Shown here in pieces: positions 36,758 to 48,985 of a stretch of 64,000 nucleotides of DNA. Each line of letters starts with the position of its first letter. The first letter of the stretch is position 1. Position numbers and translations under genes: made by a program. The notes under the pieces were generated by a model that was not told the origin of the DNA, ran no database searches, and was given only the letters and a program-made list of their open reading frames with translations. This stretch comes from Ciona savignyi (taxonomy: Eukaryota > Chordata > Ascidiacea > Phlebobranchia > Cionidae), in NCBI GenBank assembly GCA_000149265.1, contig CH002356.1:411330-475329 (forward strand), given 5' to 3'.

Positions 36758-37016
36758 TAGGATGGGATATTCATGTTCATCCCCGTGAATGGGAAAACCA
36801 ATGCGGTTAAAAAACGGGCAATCGTCAGATCACCTCGAGCCCACCGTCAAGTTGACGGAGCTATTGCATTGTGTTGTGTATTGATTCACACGTCCCTTCA
36901 AATTAGTAGAACCCATTATTCTGCTGGATTCAGGCCCATACTAGCTAGCGATCAGTTTCGTACCTGAAACCTTTCGACTGAAAGGCGACGCACTAAACCA
37001 CCAGACTAACCGGTAG
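36758..37016 (-). repeat. SINE-B copy
   Basis: Reverse orientation: gataggatgggatattcatg tail, then cccgtgaatgggaaaac, gggcaatcgtcagatcacc, and a head with cctttcgactgaaaggcgac. Near full length. Confidence 0.75.
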
Positions 37017-37604
37017 ACTACATATAGTACACAACTAAAATTGTGCAAACACGAAAAATATCCACAAATCGAGCCAGCAGTTCACCACAGTCGTGCTTGC
37101 ATATTTTTAGTCAAGGTTTCAATTTTACTTATTTTTTTTAGTTAAATTAACCGCCGCATTAAATATTTGTTTTTTTGCTAAATGTAAGGTTTAACGGCCA
37201 CGTCACTTTTTTCCTATGATACCATGTCTATAACTTAATGACGAGATTTAAGAGGTTCGCATTGCTTCGGTCGAACCCGTTGTTGGAACGTCGGGATAAT
37301 CACCGATCCGATTCTTGCTTTTTTACAGACATTAGACCTTTTAGGGAACCTGTTGTTAGTAAGTACGATACCAAAAAGAACCTGTTCTTAAAAGTTTGAA
37401 TCCCATCACTGGTTTTATCTACTGTATGTTTGCCGTTTTTTTGCTGCCATTCTTTTCTGTTGTATCCTTCTTGTAATGACGAAGTAAAAATAGTATTACT
37501 GATACAGTGTCGGCCCTCGTAATACTTTAAAAGTTGTTAAGGAAACTTCCAACAAATCGAAATATTGGCGTTCTACTATATTTTTAAATGTTTTTTTCTT
37601 TGCC

Positions 37605-37702
37605 GAGATAATTATCGAACCCAATATTTTGTCACAATTAGTATGTTTGTTGAAATAACGTATCGATCGCGTTGATCCATTCAGCCACATGGCCGTACAC
37701 AT
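37605..37702 (-). repeat. SINE-A copy
   Basis: Minus-strand copy, diverged at the B box, ending in ccattcagccacatggccgt, which is the reversed head. Confidence 0.65.
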
Positions 37703-37704
37703 TT

Positions 37705-38055
37705 AGATACTATAACACATGTTTGAAATTTGTGATGTTTTTGTGATACTTACTGTTGGTGCACTCAATATAACGCAGTAACGCTCAAATGTAAACTGTT
37801 GTGAATTACATGTTTGGTGTGGTACAGGTGTGGTTGGATAACTCACGTTTAAAAATAAACTTTGGTCTCACAACAGTATAGATACTATAACACATGTTTG
37901 AAATTTGTGATATTTCTATGGTATACTTACTGTGATTACACTAAAAATAACGCACTAACGGTCAAATGTAAACTGTTGTGAATTACATGTTTGGTGTGGT
38001 ACAGGTGTGGTTGGATAACTCACGTTTAAAAATAAACTTTGGTCTCACAACAGTA
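37705..38055 (+). repeat. two tandem 175-bp units
   Basis: The unit beginning agatactataacacatg and ending ctcacaacagtat occurs at 37705 and 37880 with few differences. There is no coding content. Confidence 0.85.
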
Positions 38056-38410
38056 TACCTGTGGGAATCTTAGAGTTAAAATAATACGATTGCGGCGCAT
38101 ATGGCCCGCGGCGTGCCGACGGAAAGATAACAGGTCAAGTTACCATTCTAAACGACTATATGTCGGGAAAGCGTTATGTGGATTTTTAAGAGCAGGCGAT
38201 TGTGTAAATTGTATGTTTTGCGACATTTTATAAATTAAGAGGGAGCGAGAGAAGTGTTAAGCTTAGTATTGTACGTTAATTTCAGGCATAAACTATGCAT
38301 AACTGGGCAAAATTTGAAAGGAAAAGGTAGTTTAATGCTCAACTAAAACTAAAGTGTGTTGCGACATTTTATAAATTAAGGGGCGGAGAGAAATATTAAG
38401 GTTAGTACTT

Positions 38411-38500
38411 TGATTTTAGACATAATATAACTCAGAAAATGTTTTTGGACATAATATAACTCAGCAAAAGTTTTTAGGCATAATATAACTCAGCAAAAAT
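38411..38500 (+). repeat. short tandem repeat, about 31 bp, three units
   Basis: Three successive units contain acataatataactcagcaaa. Confidence 0.75.
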
Positions 38501-38736
38501 CGCTAGGAGAATGAGGTAGTTTAATGTTCGACTAAAAGCATCTAAAATACATTTTAAAGATATGTCGTAATGTTACATAGGGTAAACTTGTAAAGTATTT
38601 TAGATCGTTTATTACGAGCTCTTTTTAGAAAAATAGACAATCCTTGTTTTTTCCCGATTTTTGTCGAACGTTTGACGGCAATGTCATGCCGGTCCGACTT
38701 CTTTATCCTATCCTATTCCATCCTACCCGGGTGTTA

Positions 38737-38799
38737 AACGCCCATTGAGTTTTCCTATCCATGGAAATAAACATGAATATCCTGTTCTTCCTTACAGAA
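38737..38799 (+). repeat. SINE-B tail that supplies an acceptor-like site
   Basis: cccattgagttttcc, aaataaacatgaatatcc and a final tgttcttccttacag. The last part is a pyrimidine-rich 3' splice acceptor directly before the first coding exon of the fucosyltransferase-like gene. Confidence 0.6.
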
Positions 38800-38803
38800 T
38801 GGT

Positions 38804-41800
38804 ATGTGCCAGCGGACAGGCGATGCAATATTGATAGTAAAATCACGGCGTATGCACAAGATTTTTAAACATGTCAGCGGTTTGTGTTTATTATTGTTTT
38901 GCTGTTACATGATCTTTGGGAGATGGTCTGAAAACGAGGCAACGAATATTAAATACAAGCAGACATCTCAAAAGCACAAAGAGACAAATCAAAAGTATGA
39001 AATTTCAAGTCTAGATTACACATTGTCTCCTCACACAGTGGGTCAAAGCCATCTTCAAAGGTCAAATTATGATGATAAGAAGAACAACCAACACCAACGT
39101 CGAAGTTGTGAATTTTGGAGCTCCAGTAAGAAACTTTTGACCTCAAGTCCCCAACCAAAGCCTCGCTTTAAAACAAATCCAAGGAAATTTATTTTGCCCT
39201 GGTTGTACAACGGACCAAATAACCAACTTATGGGTCTTCGACAAGCAGTGTTTGTAGCTATTTATCTCAACAGGACTTTGGTAATACCAGTCTTTCAGAA
39301 ACATTTCAATGACAAAACAGGTGGTATGCAGTACATTGATTCTAACCACAGGTAAATTTTGGCTTACTTACCTATTACAATATTGATAACAGTTTATGTT
39401 ATAACAAAATTTAAATTTCGAATAAGTAAGTTTCTGTATAAGTTTTAATTTGTTGTTTTAGCAAATTAAGTTTCTGATTACCTATGTTTGACTTTGCTTT
39501 TCTGCAAAAATTCTGTTTCAGCAAGATTAAAGTATCTGATTAAGTTTTAATTCTCTGTTTCAGAAAAAATATTAAGTAGCTAAATAAATACGCCTGTTAC
39601 ATTATAATGTACGTTCCAACTTAGACCTTTCCTTCCTACAGGTTCGATGTACCGTCATTACAGAGTCTTATTCCAATCATAACGATTGATGAATTTAAAC
39701 GACATTGTGGAAATCGAATCGATGTTGTGTTTTTCGGAGCAAGCACAAACAAACAACAATGGACGCTGGAATCTCTCATAGAAGCCGAACGACTTTATAA
39801 ATTAGACATTCTGGACGAGAAGGTAAATAATCTTTTTTATATCTTGAAAATAACTATGCAGTAGAAGCCCTTATTCCGCTGGGTTGAGGCAAAGTTCGTG
39901 AAGTGCCTTGCCTAAGGACCCAACCGACTAACTAAGTTCGGGTTTAAATTTGCAACCCTTCGTCTTAAAGGCGATGCTCTAATCCACTAAGCTTTAATCT
40001 ATCGCATTTATTATTTTCTAATCCCAACGCAGCATCATTTATTGGTTATTTAAAAGCACTTACCACGTCAAAGTGTGATTTAAGCTTACTAGACATATAG
40101 TTTATAAAGCTACAAATATATTCAAGAAAAAAAATTTCATTCATATTTTCTCAAATCTACAAAATATCTACGTTTGGGTATACATAGTCAATATGTTAAT
40201 GTTATAGATGGCATTCTAAAGCTCTTTCTGAAGGGCATTTTTAAGAGATATAAACTAAACAAACGTGATTCGGCCTGGTGATTAAAGGCACCGATAATCT
40301 CAATTGAAATCTACAGTACAGGGCACCAAATAGCAAAGTGCTGGGCAAAGGTATCGTGAAATCTGAAAGTTTTCCAACAAAAGAACGTGGATTTCTGTTT
40401 AAGGCAGAAAAAAAAGCAGTGGTCGAACAATACAACTCAAGTCGACCTTGCGCATTTTATACATTTCCATTTCGAGAATTGCGTTTTATTGTGCCACAGG
40501 TAATTATTAAAAGAATACTATATTGCATAGGGAATTATCTCGTTTTTTTTGCAACACAATGTTACTTGTATTTAGCATCACCACATCCCCTACGTTTTTC
40601 TAAAGGAACAACCTTAGAAATTTGCCCAATATGTGCTATTTCCCCTACAACCGCCAAAGGTATACTTACTATATTACATAAGATATGACTTCTATTTTGC
40701 AACACAAAATTACTTTCATTTTGCAAAACATCAAGCCCTTACATTTTTCTAAGCGAAAGATTAACGTTAGCATTCTTTTATATATTGATCATTTTCAAAT
40801 GTAATATCTACCTGCCAAAAGTATACTTATTGTATGGGGAGATATAAATTGCCATTTGCAACCCAAAAGTTTTCTTTGCAGGTCGCAGCAAAATACCAGA
40901 CAATAGAATCGAATTATCTTAATGGCGAAGAGATTAAAGAAACGCCAGGGGCTCACTTGTATTATAAAATCATGCAACACACTCAATGTCCGCGTTATGT
41001 ACAGGTATTGTTGCTAATGATTTATTTATAATATAAAACTAATAAAAGGGAAGTAGGGACCATTACGGCTGGGGTTTGGTTTTGAGAGTTAATATTAGCG
41101 TTTGTCGCTGGATTAGAATTGTTTCCATTATGGATAGGAAATGATATAGTTATTCCTGTGAATTGGAAAGCGTAAGGTGCGTTAACGCACGGGCAATCGT
41201 CAGATTACCTCGCGAATACGTAAGGAAGCGTTACCACACGGGCAATCATCAGATTGCCTCGCGAATACGTAAGGAAGCGTTATCACACGTCATGTTGTAT
41301 CGTTTCAGTGACCAATCTTCCTACTTTCCTCTTTCATTCCCTTTAGTATAGGCCATTTTGTAATTCAAAAGCATTAAGGCACACAAAAACTGACCGTAAA
41401 ATATCCTATAAATATAAGGACATCGCGGATGATTATATAAAGACCAGATTCGGTGAAAGGGAATTCGTTGCACTACACTGGCGCTACGACAAAGACGACT
41501 TTTACAAGTTCATGTGTACGAATTGGGGAAACAAACAAATAGGTAAGTCAAAAAATTTATTTATTTTATTGTAATTACTCAACAAATAGATTTTTTTGCC
41601 AAAAAAATATTTTTTTGCTTCTCAAATACATTTGTTTGCCTCTTGTTGCCAAAAAATTACCTAATATTCCAGTGTTGAATTTTTTTTAAAGGCAAGCGAA
41701 TAACAACCTGCGCATGTCATAGCTGGAATAGGTACCTTGTACGTATATATAACTGCATAAAAAAGTTTCTAAAAATACTGAAAAGGGGTCTATACTATAA

Positions 41801-44800
41801 TACGGCAATTTAAAAGTGAAATACGGAATTAAATACATAGTAAGTTAAAAAATCATCGGTACCTCTAAATACTACAGGATCGCTTGGAGCGCTTGGATCG
41901 CTTACTATACTTCGTAGTTACAAAAGCCTTGGAAAAAACTTCTCTCACTAAAATAAAGATTATGATATTTATGTTAGGGTTGAGGCTAAAGTTCGTTCTG
42001 CGGTTAACATTAGTGTTTGGGACAGGGTTAGAATTACTTTCCATAGCAATTTAAGCGATCTAAGCGATCCTGTTTAGAGGCAACACATTTTGTAAATAGC
42101 ATTAACGGGTTTAGTGATTCGTTTCTGCTTTCCTGTATTTGTAGGGTTAGCCCTTGTTTTACAGTAGTTTGAGGATTTTTATAAATTTTCATATTTTAGC
42201 ATTCCAGAGTAAGCTATTAAATTCACTTTAATTAACTTTTAAGTAATTTAATACAGTCGATTAAGGATTCCTATTAATTTCCGTAGTTCCAAATTTTCGT
42301 TGTTTTTGAGTGCCTGGCAAAGCTGAACTAAATACACATTGCTTACCGGCAATTTGAAATTTCAGTAAACTTATACGGTTGATTAACAGTTTGTATAAAT
42401 TTCCGTTTTTTTATCAACCCGGAATAAGGTAAACGTAATACTTTACAGTTACGGGGAATGTGGATCCTCGAATGCGAAATTTTTGTTCAACTGTTTTCAA
42501 CATAACCCCATCTGCACTGCCTAGCGGGGTGCGGGGATATTTAACAAAAACTTTTCCCGGAAAGTTTCAAAGTACAGTGCCTGTCTACGTGGCCGCACCT
42601 CCGTCTGTTATTAAAGGGATTTCTGGAGCATTTATGAAACACCAACAAGAGTAAGTTTTAACCTCATTATTAATTAATCAATCGTATTTAGGATAATTAT
42701 GTTTATCACCGTAAATGAAAAACGCAAAGGGCGTTATCACACGGGCAATCGTCAGATTACTTTGCACCCACTGTTGGGTTACTGCAGATATTGCGGTATG
42801 TTGTATATGATTGAGACGTTCCTTCATTTTGGTAGAACCAATCATTTCATTATTTCGCTGAGTTCGTACACAATTCCTTAAGTGTCTTGCCTTTGGAGAG
42901 AACCGGCTATAGGAGACAACCGACTAGCTGAAATAAATTTTGAGTCTTATCATTGCCGATTGATCAAATAGTATGATGACGATTCAATGGTGGGGTCGGA
43001 TCACGGTATCCCCGGGACCAGGAATGTAGGCTTTAAAAGACCCTTTGCTCCATTAACCAAGAATACTAGTAGGACTATATATACCAAACTTACTACACCC
43101 CCGTACCAATACTTTAGGTTTAGAACTAAACAAACTGAATTATTTCCACTCTTAAAAGTGGTCTACTGTGTGAAATGATATTAGTTACACGTAGGCAAGT
43201 TATTCAAAGCTTTTTTAACTAATATATTACATTTATGTTAAAACTTGACTTTTGTACATGGTCCAGCACTTTTTGCTTATACAGCAAAAATAACCAGCTG
43301 AAACAAAGTATTCGATGTATATGTATTCATTACTACACGAATACTTACAATATCGTTTCCCGTTGTCCATACAATTATGCAAGCAGTGTATTAATCACAA
43401 GTGCTAATTTTTGAACAGATATCAGTTAAAGTATTATGACGGACGGGACTTGTACAATTTCCTAAACAAGGAGTATTTGTTAAAAAAGTGCGGCTTTCTA
43501 AGGACCAATTTAAACGACCTCATGTCCTTATTGGAGACTGAAATATCCATTCAAAGTTCGGTAAGTCGGTGAAACTGTATCTACTTAATACCTAAATTGC
43601 TGAAATTTAAACTATTGTAACATGTAACCTAGCCTTGAGGTAAGTACACAATGTGTTGTATGTCGATAATTGCGTAACAATATACATTATATTTGCATTA
43701 TATGTGAAACAAACATAATTGCGTAACAATATACATTATTGGTGAAAATAATCATATTTGCGTAACAATTGCATTATTAGTAAAAAAACATATTGCATAA
43801 CAATATACATTATTAGTAAATTTATCATAATTGCATAACAATATACATTTTTGTAAAACAATCAAGCCCGTGGTTATTTACAGTAAATCAAATATTTCTT
43901 TCAATGGGAATCTAAAAATGCACCATTTAGGTTTTACTGTTTAATTTTTTATTAGGTTTGATAACTTCGTATGACTTTCCTACACTTAATAATTTCTATG
44001 AATATAAACGTGTTTAAAAAAAATTACCGTATTTTTCCTGTTTTTTTTAAATTTTTTTATAGAAAATTACTTTTTTACGGGGTGTTATTTTATCTGATTA
44101 ATATCATGGTCTGAGCGCGTTAGTCCGAGTCATTTGAAAGATTACTGGAAAAGCAAACTTAATCAAAGACTAAAATTTAAGTCGGTCAAGACTTTACTAA
44201 ATTGAAGAACTTTTGTCACTTGAATTTTTACCGATCCAAGTATTGATTCCATGATGAGGTCATTACTCTGACCTTTTTGTATACAAGTGATACATGTATC
44301 GGTCGCGTTAACCATTCGGCCACACGACCGTTCTTAAACTTATGTGCAAGATTTTTGCTGCTAAATAACAACTATCATACTTGCTGTATTTTGCGAATCA
44401 TGGTTAGCATGCAGCACACTACCTTGAAACGACATTATGTAGAAAGATTTATCGAATCAGATTGAAACTTAGATAAAAGTAAGCAATCGTGGTATCCAGT
44501 GCTCTGCAACCAGTGTGGTGTAAGACAATGCTAGGTGTGTCTCAGGCAAATAATAATATTATTTTAACACAGTTTTTACCAAATTAAAATGATTTTAATT
44601 TTTGTAAATTTGAATATTACGGCTATTAGACATTTCGCCAATAACATCAAATGTATATAGCGTGTCAGAAGACCTCATATTGTAAAAATTTTATTGCGAT
44701 TTGCCGTCAAATTTAGTAAGTTTCAAGTGTGCCTCGACTGGAAAAATGCTGCGGAGCTCTGGTCTATATTAAAATATACATGGATTAAAATATTTGGGTA

Positions 44801-46900
44801 GGCATAGGTTTATAGGCCTTATATCCCCAGGGTACACCATAAACCCTCTATCTTAATTTGTTAATTCTGTGTAACTTAAAACAACAAATAAAACTTCGAA
44901 ATTCAGCCCTAGGACCGGACCAACATTTCTAGAAGGGTCGTGCGTTGGCGATAATGGCCGACGAGAGGCGATAAGAATCAACAGCAGTTACATATGTTTT
45001 TGTTTTCATGTGTGCGCGTATAAAAGTTTATGTGGCCCAATGTTTAACGCGACTGATACATATATCGACTATTGTAAAAAAACAGTCTAATGACGAGTCC
45101 ATCATGGGTTCAAAACTGAGTTCTGTTGAAGAAGTTAGCAGTAAGGTCGTCGTGATGCAGCGATTATGCATCCACTAACTTTTTTTTAAATAAATATGTA
45201 ACCCCCCTGTCAAATGACGTCAATAACCATTTGAGTCATAGATTAGCTGGATGGGTTAGTGCGTGTGTGTTTGCCATGCCTAAAATTATTTAAATTGTGC
45301 TAAATATGCACTTTATTAACGTAAAATGTGCTTCCTGTTCCATTTTGTACTATGTCGGTTGTACTTTTTTACCGAACATTACTGATAAAGTGGGTAAACG
45401 ATATCTATTATTTTCTGGTTTCACAAAAATACAGTATTGATATGATGGATACCACTGCTTCGATTAATCACGGCAATCATCAGACACAAGTCTATGTGAT
45501 ATTAGATTTATCATAAATTAATAAAAACAACTTAGAAAAAGCTTTAAAAAAGGCGGTAATATGACAAAAAGTCTACTTCTTTAAGACTTTTTGTCATAAA
45601 GCATTTTGAATAGTAAAATATCCCTGTACATAACTACAGCTTAAACAAAATTTGTTGTCGCCTTAGATTGTAGTCGTTATATAAACTTTATATTTGTATT
45701 TTTATTCCTATACTTTGCATATGCATAGCTTTTGAAATGTTAATGCCACGAAAAACTACATTTTAAACAAAATATGCTCTTCAACACTGTGTTGCTATGC
45801 TGGTTTCCGTCTAAAAGAAACCAACACATACAATGTTGTAATTCATTCACCGCAGCATATAATGTTCGTTGTATAAATCATCAAATAAGGTCGAAAGATA
45901 AAAATTTCGTAGAATAAACATTATATCGCCTTGGGGCACATAAGGTTTAGGGTAACTTGTATGCTCTTTCAATACAAACGAAAAAATGAACCAATGTCAA
46001 CTCTGGGCGTTTATTATGACAAAACAACAGGTTATATCAGTTGAATTAGCTTAACAAGAATTCAGCTGCAGAGTTACTTAATATGTGGGCAATTCTGTTT
46101 GTATTACAAATTAACAAATTACACTCATAAATAAATCGCATCAACGATATTTAGAAATGTATTCTATGGAACGCCATCGACGAAAAAATGACACAACGTC
46201 GATTCTAATGATGCAACGTATGATTAGACTTGTGTATCATTTTAGCGTCGATGGCGTTTCATACTATTCTCCCACTTGGGAATTTAACAATTGAAAGAAG
46301 TAAAATATTTTTATATTTATACAACAGTATCAACCATTCGTTCCTTTTGCAATTAACCATTTCTTATGTCCAACTTCAAAAATGGCGGGTTGTAATTCTG
46401 CCAAGTTTTAGTTTTCTAACAAGATGACGGTTTAAACATTAACGACCGACCGATTAGCTTAGTGGATTAATGCATAACCCATAGGGTTATGGTTCGAAAC
46501 TGATCACCAGCTACTCGGTTGTGTCCTTGGGCAAGGCAATTCATTTATATGGACCTAGTGGAATGATGGGTTTTACCAAACTGCAGAATCGTCTCAATCA
46601 TATACAACACACTGCAATAGTTCCGGAAACCCGACGATGGACGTGACGTAATCTGTAGATTACCCGTGTGTCAACCCCCTTGGTTTTCCCATTCACGGGG
46701 ATAAAACATCCACTAAAAAACAGTATCCTTCAATCCTACATTTCATGCAGATCTTTTTCGGATCCCAGTTATCAAGTTGGACAGATAACGTGAAGGCTTC
46801 GCGGAAGTTGAAGCGACGGAAAAGCTCAATCACAAGAACTGGAAAGAATGTCGACGTCATAGCTACAAAATTTTCTTCAAAGAAATATACTCTAACATAA
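38804..46900 (+). CDS. O-fucosyltransferase-like type II Golgi/ER enzyme
   Basis: The eight coding exons are 38804-39351, 39642-39822, 40317-40499, 40882-41004, 41347-41542, 42449-42650, 43419-43560 and 46751-46900. All phases agree: 1725 bp, 574 aa. The N-terminus has a single hydrophobic anchor (about residues 24-37, VSGLCLLLFCCYMI) and then a Lys/Gln-rich stem, typical of a type II glycosyltransferase. The catalytic domain starts near residue 125. It has GPNNQLMGLRQAVF and LNRTLVIP (O-FucT family start), HWRYDKDDF at about 389-397 (the donor-site HxRxGD-like region, with Arg391) and FFGSQLSSWTDN at about 527-538 (the family's C-terminal SSW motif). It probably transfers fucose from GDP-fucose to protein in the secretory pathway; the acceptor is unknown. 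I started at the first ATG after an acceptor-like site. Met17 is an alternative. It is divergent from POFUT1 and POFUT2 by eye. Confidence 0.8.
39862..39999 (-). repeat. SINE-B head fragment in intron 2
   Basis: Reverse-orientation remnant: cgctgggttgaggcaaagtt, gtgccttgcctaagga and ccttcgtcttaaaggcgatg. Confidence 0.6.
41041..41300. repeat. MITE core fragment and duplicated SINE-B piece in intron 4
   Basis: 41065-41140 carries the ggttaatattagcgttt-like core shared with 41980-42050 and 58140-58220. 41150-41300 holds a reversed SINE-B tail in which a 60-bp segment (gggcaatcgtcagattacc, gaatacgtaaggaagcg) is repeated twice. Confidence 0.55.
41862..42080. mobile_element. 219-bp MITE in intron 5 of the fucosyltransferase gene
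   Basis: Terminal inverted repeats: cctctaaatac plus aggatcgcttgg on the left, and aagcgatcctgtttagagg on the right. Internal copies of ggatcgctt follow. The core resembles that of the MITE at 58064-58262, although the termini differ. Confidence 0.75.
42691..42930 (-). repeat. SINE-B copy in intron 6
   Basis: Reverse orientation: ttatcaccgtaaatgaaaaa, acgggcaatcgtcagattac, gttgggttactgcag, then the remnant of the head. Confidence 0.65.
43670..43860. repeat. AT-rich minisatellite in intron 7
   Basis: About five degenerate units of 40-50 bp, each with ttgcgtaacaatatacatta or a close variant. Confidence 0.75.
44231..44333 (-). repeat. SINE-A copy in intron 7
   Basis: Reversed: ttgattccatgatgaggtc, then gatacatgtatcggtcgcg and accattcggccacacgaccg. 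Confidence 0.75.
45027..45128 (+). repeat. SINE-A copy in intron 7
   Basis: Plus orientation: tgtggcccaatgtttaacgc, gatacatatatcgac and gtccatcatgggttcaaaac. Confidence 0.75.
45561..45597. other. perfect 14-bp stem, 9-nt loop hairpin
   Basis: atgacaaaaagtct at 45561-45574 pairs exactly with agactttttgtcat at 45584-45597. It lies in the long last intron of the fucosyltransferase-like gene. No function is known. Confidence 0.8.
46166..46264. repeat. 99-bp imperfect palindrome (foldback)
   Basis: Left arm ggaacgccatcgacgaaaa and right arm tttagcgtcgatggcgtttc are inverted, and the pairing continues through atgacaca / tgtgtatcat. This resembles a very short foldback transposon. Confidence 0.75.
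46446..46708 (+). repeat. SINE-B copy just before the last fucosyltransferase exon
   Basis: gaccgattagcttagtgg head, gctactcggttgtgtcc, acaacacactgcaatag, ending cccattcacggggataaaac. It lies about 40 bp upstream of exon 8. Confidence 0.75.
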
Positions 46901-48193
46901 ATTAAACACTGGCTTTGCACAAAAGTTATCTGTTTTCTTGTATTTTGAATATTTTGAAGTTTTTAATTTGCCTTTTTCCAGCGCTGGTTTATTTGACAAT
47001 GTTACATAAAAGGTTATTTTCAAAATTTCCCATACACGAAATCATACAAAATGTATTTTTGTGTGTTGATTAATCTAGGTCGGATCCTTTTTGTAAGGGT
47101 ACGGTGGAAGCTATATATTTAATTGACAAACTTAAAATGTTAGAGCGGCTTAACTACTTGCCATACCTGTTTATTATCTACGGCCGTTATCTTTTTACGC
47201 ATGATTCTTGGGTTAAATAAGAATTATCTTGATTTTCGGTGTTATCGTGCCAACTTGCCAATTAAATTTTATTTTACAATTTGTACATTACCATATAAAA
47301 ATGACTAGTAACAATAAAGTCGCTAAACAAGGTCTAGGATTGCAGTAAAATTGAAAAGTCAACGTTGGTGACTCCTGTAAGTCATAAAATATGGCGTTTG
47401 CGAAAATATTGCCATTACTAAGAGGAAAAAAGAAAGAAGTAAAACGGGAGGGAAACTGCTCACTAAAACCATGGAAATTAATTTTACCCTGCCATAAATA
47501 TTAATCTCAACCCAAGAACTAACCCTAACTACAACCCCATGTTTAAACTAATTCTAACGTTTTAATCGTTATTTAAAGTTTTTCCTTCTTAAGCCCCAGC
47601 ATTTTACTTTCTTCATTACACTTGTCGCATCAGCATACTTTATCAGCATGTATTTATCACCAGGTAGGGAATTAAACACAATTTATTAATTAGGAAAGAT
47701 TTTCAGAAAAAATAAGATGGGATATTCAAGTTTTATTCACGTGTATTTAAATTTTGACTATTTTATATTTTAATACCCTATGTAAGTTATAAAAAGGCAT
47801 ACGTTCTCTAAGATACTCGCAAGATACTATTTGTACAATGCTACCTTGGACTTAAAAAGATACTAAAAATTTGAACTTTCTTAAGATTAAAACAAAATGT
47901 GGATTATTCATATTTCGATTTATAAGTTTTATTTTACAATTAAAAACAGCGTGATAATAAACTTAACCAGATCTTTTGTGGACGATCTTTAACAATTACG
48001 CTTGGTCGTAAAATAAAGTATAAACACAGAAATCAATAAAACACAAGAGAATGTATATTTCAGATAAGACCTGACAAAAAAGAAATGAAACGTGTCGCGT
48101 TGTCTTTCCCTTATGTTGTGTGCCTTATTAATAGTTTTACGCTTACAATATTTAGAACTAATTTATTAAGTACCGTACGCTCGCTATGGCAAG
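46901..48193. other. AT-rich gene-free interval
   Basis: No coding sequence is supported. A degenerate MITE-like block at about 47429-47620 (cgggagggaaactgctcac, ccctaactacaaccccatg) matches the reversed core of the MITE at 58064-58262. The rest shows no recognisable feature. Confidence 0.5.
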
Positions 48194-48195
48194 TA

Positions 48196-48712
48196 CAGTG
48201 GAACCCCGCTTACCTCACCACCCATGGGACCGTCATCAAGCGGTCGCGTTAGCGGAGTGGTCGTGTTAGTGAATTTTGATTTGGAGTAAGTTGTCGTCAT
48301 ATGCAGCTTAAACGTCTGCCTTTTTACTAATTTTTTACCAGATGCCATTCTTTTTATCAGATACTGCAGAATAAATTTAAAACAATTGTTAGTACTGAAA
48401 TTTATCTTGAAAAAGTCAGTTCTGTTTGCCCCAATTTTCTTTGTCTGTGTGTACGCGCTCATTTATTCTTATTGTTTTGATCATAAAAGAAATTTAACCT
48501 GATTATTTTGGTGACAAAGGCATATTATTTAGCACGTTTGGTCACCTAAGCGGAGTTAAATTTGAAGTTTTGGACCAAAATATGGCGGTCGTGGTCTGGA
48601 AACCGGGGTGGTCGCGTTATTGAAACAAAATACAATGCATTACCATAGTAAATTATTTGACCGCACTGAAGTGGTCCTGATAAAGGGGTGGTCTCCAAGC
48701 GGGGTTTCACTG
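48196..48712. mobile_element. 517-bp MITE with TA duplication (Tc1/mariner-pogo type)
   Basis: Begins cagtggaaccccgcttacc and ends ggtaagcgggg-like in reverse (ccaagcggggtttcactg). The termini are inverted over about 28 bp. TA flanks both ends (48194-48195 and 48713-48714). Internal subrepeats of gtggtcgcgttag follow. The TA target and CAGT terminus fit pogo/Tigger-like elements. No transposase is present. Confidence 0.85.
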
Positions 48713-48929
48713 TATTAGAATATTAAAGACCACGTTTGATAAGCTAACATCCAGGATATTACATAGACATCGTATAAAAAGTAATCGGAATAGGGGCTTT
48801 TACAGTCACAACACTACACCTTATAAGTCAAAAGCAGCAATTACAAATGCTCCCTACGAACCGAATCCTACATTATTCTTCGTATGACGGTGGTTTCGAA
48901 GGTAAACTTTAATAACAACTGGCAGTAAT

Positions 48930-48985
48930 TGCCCGTGTGTTAACCCCTTTGGTTTTCCCATTCACGGGGATAAACATGAATAACC
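48930..48985 (+). repeat. SINE-B tail fragment
   Basis: gcccgtgtgttaacccc, ggttttcccattcacgggg, aacatgaataacctatcc. Confidence 0.75.

Larger units (their letters stand above)
35191..38736. other. gene-free interval with SINEs and a tandem duplication
   Basis: No gene is supported. It holds SINE-A (35411-35513, minus), a SINE-B tail (35937-36030, minus), SINE-B (36758-37016, minus), SINE-A (37605-37702, minus) and the tandem duplication at 37705-38055. Open frames near 35636-36507 overlap each other on both strands, have no splice-supported partners and resemble no family I know. Confidence 0.5.

Noticed and set aside
48184-48462. 92-aa minus-strand frame
   Set aside because: It lies inside the TA-flanked MITE, includes its terminal repeat and has no protein family signal.
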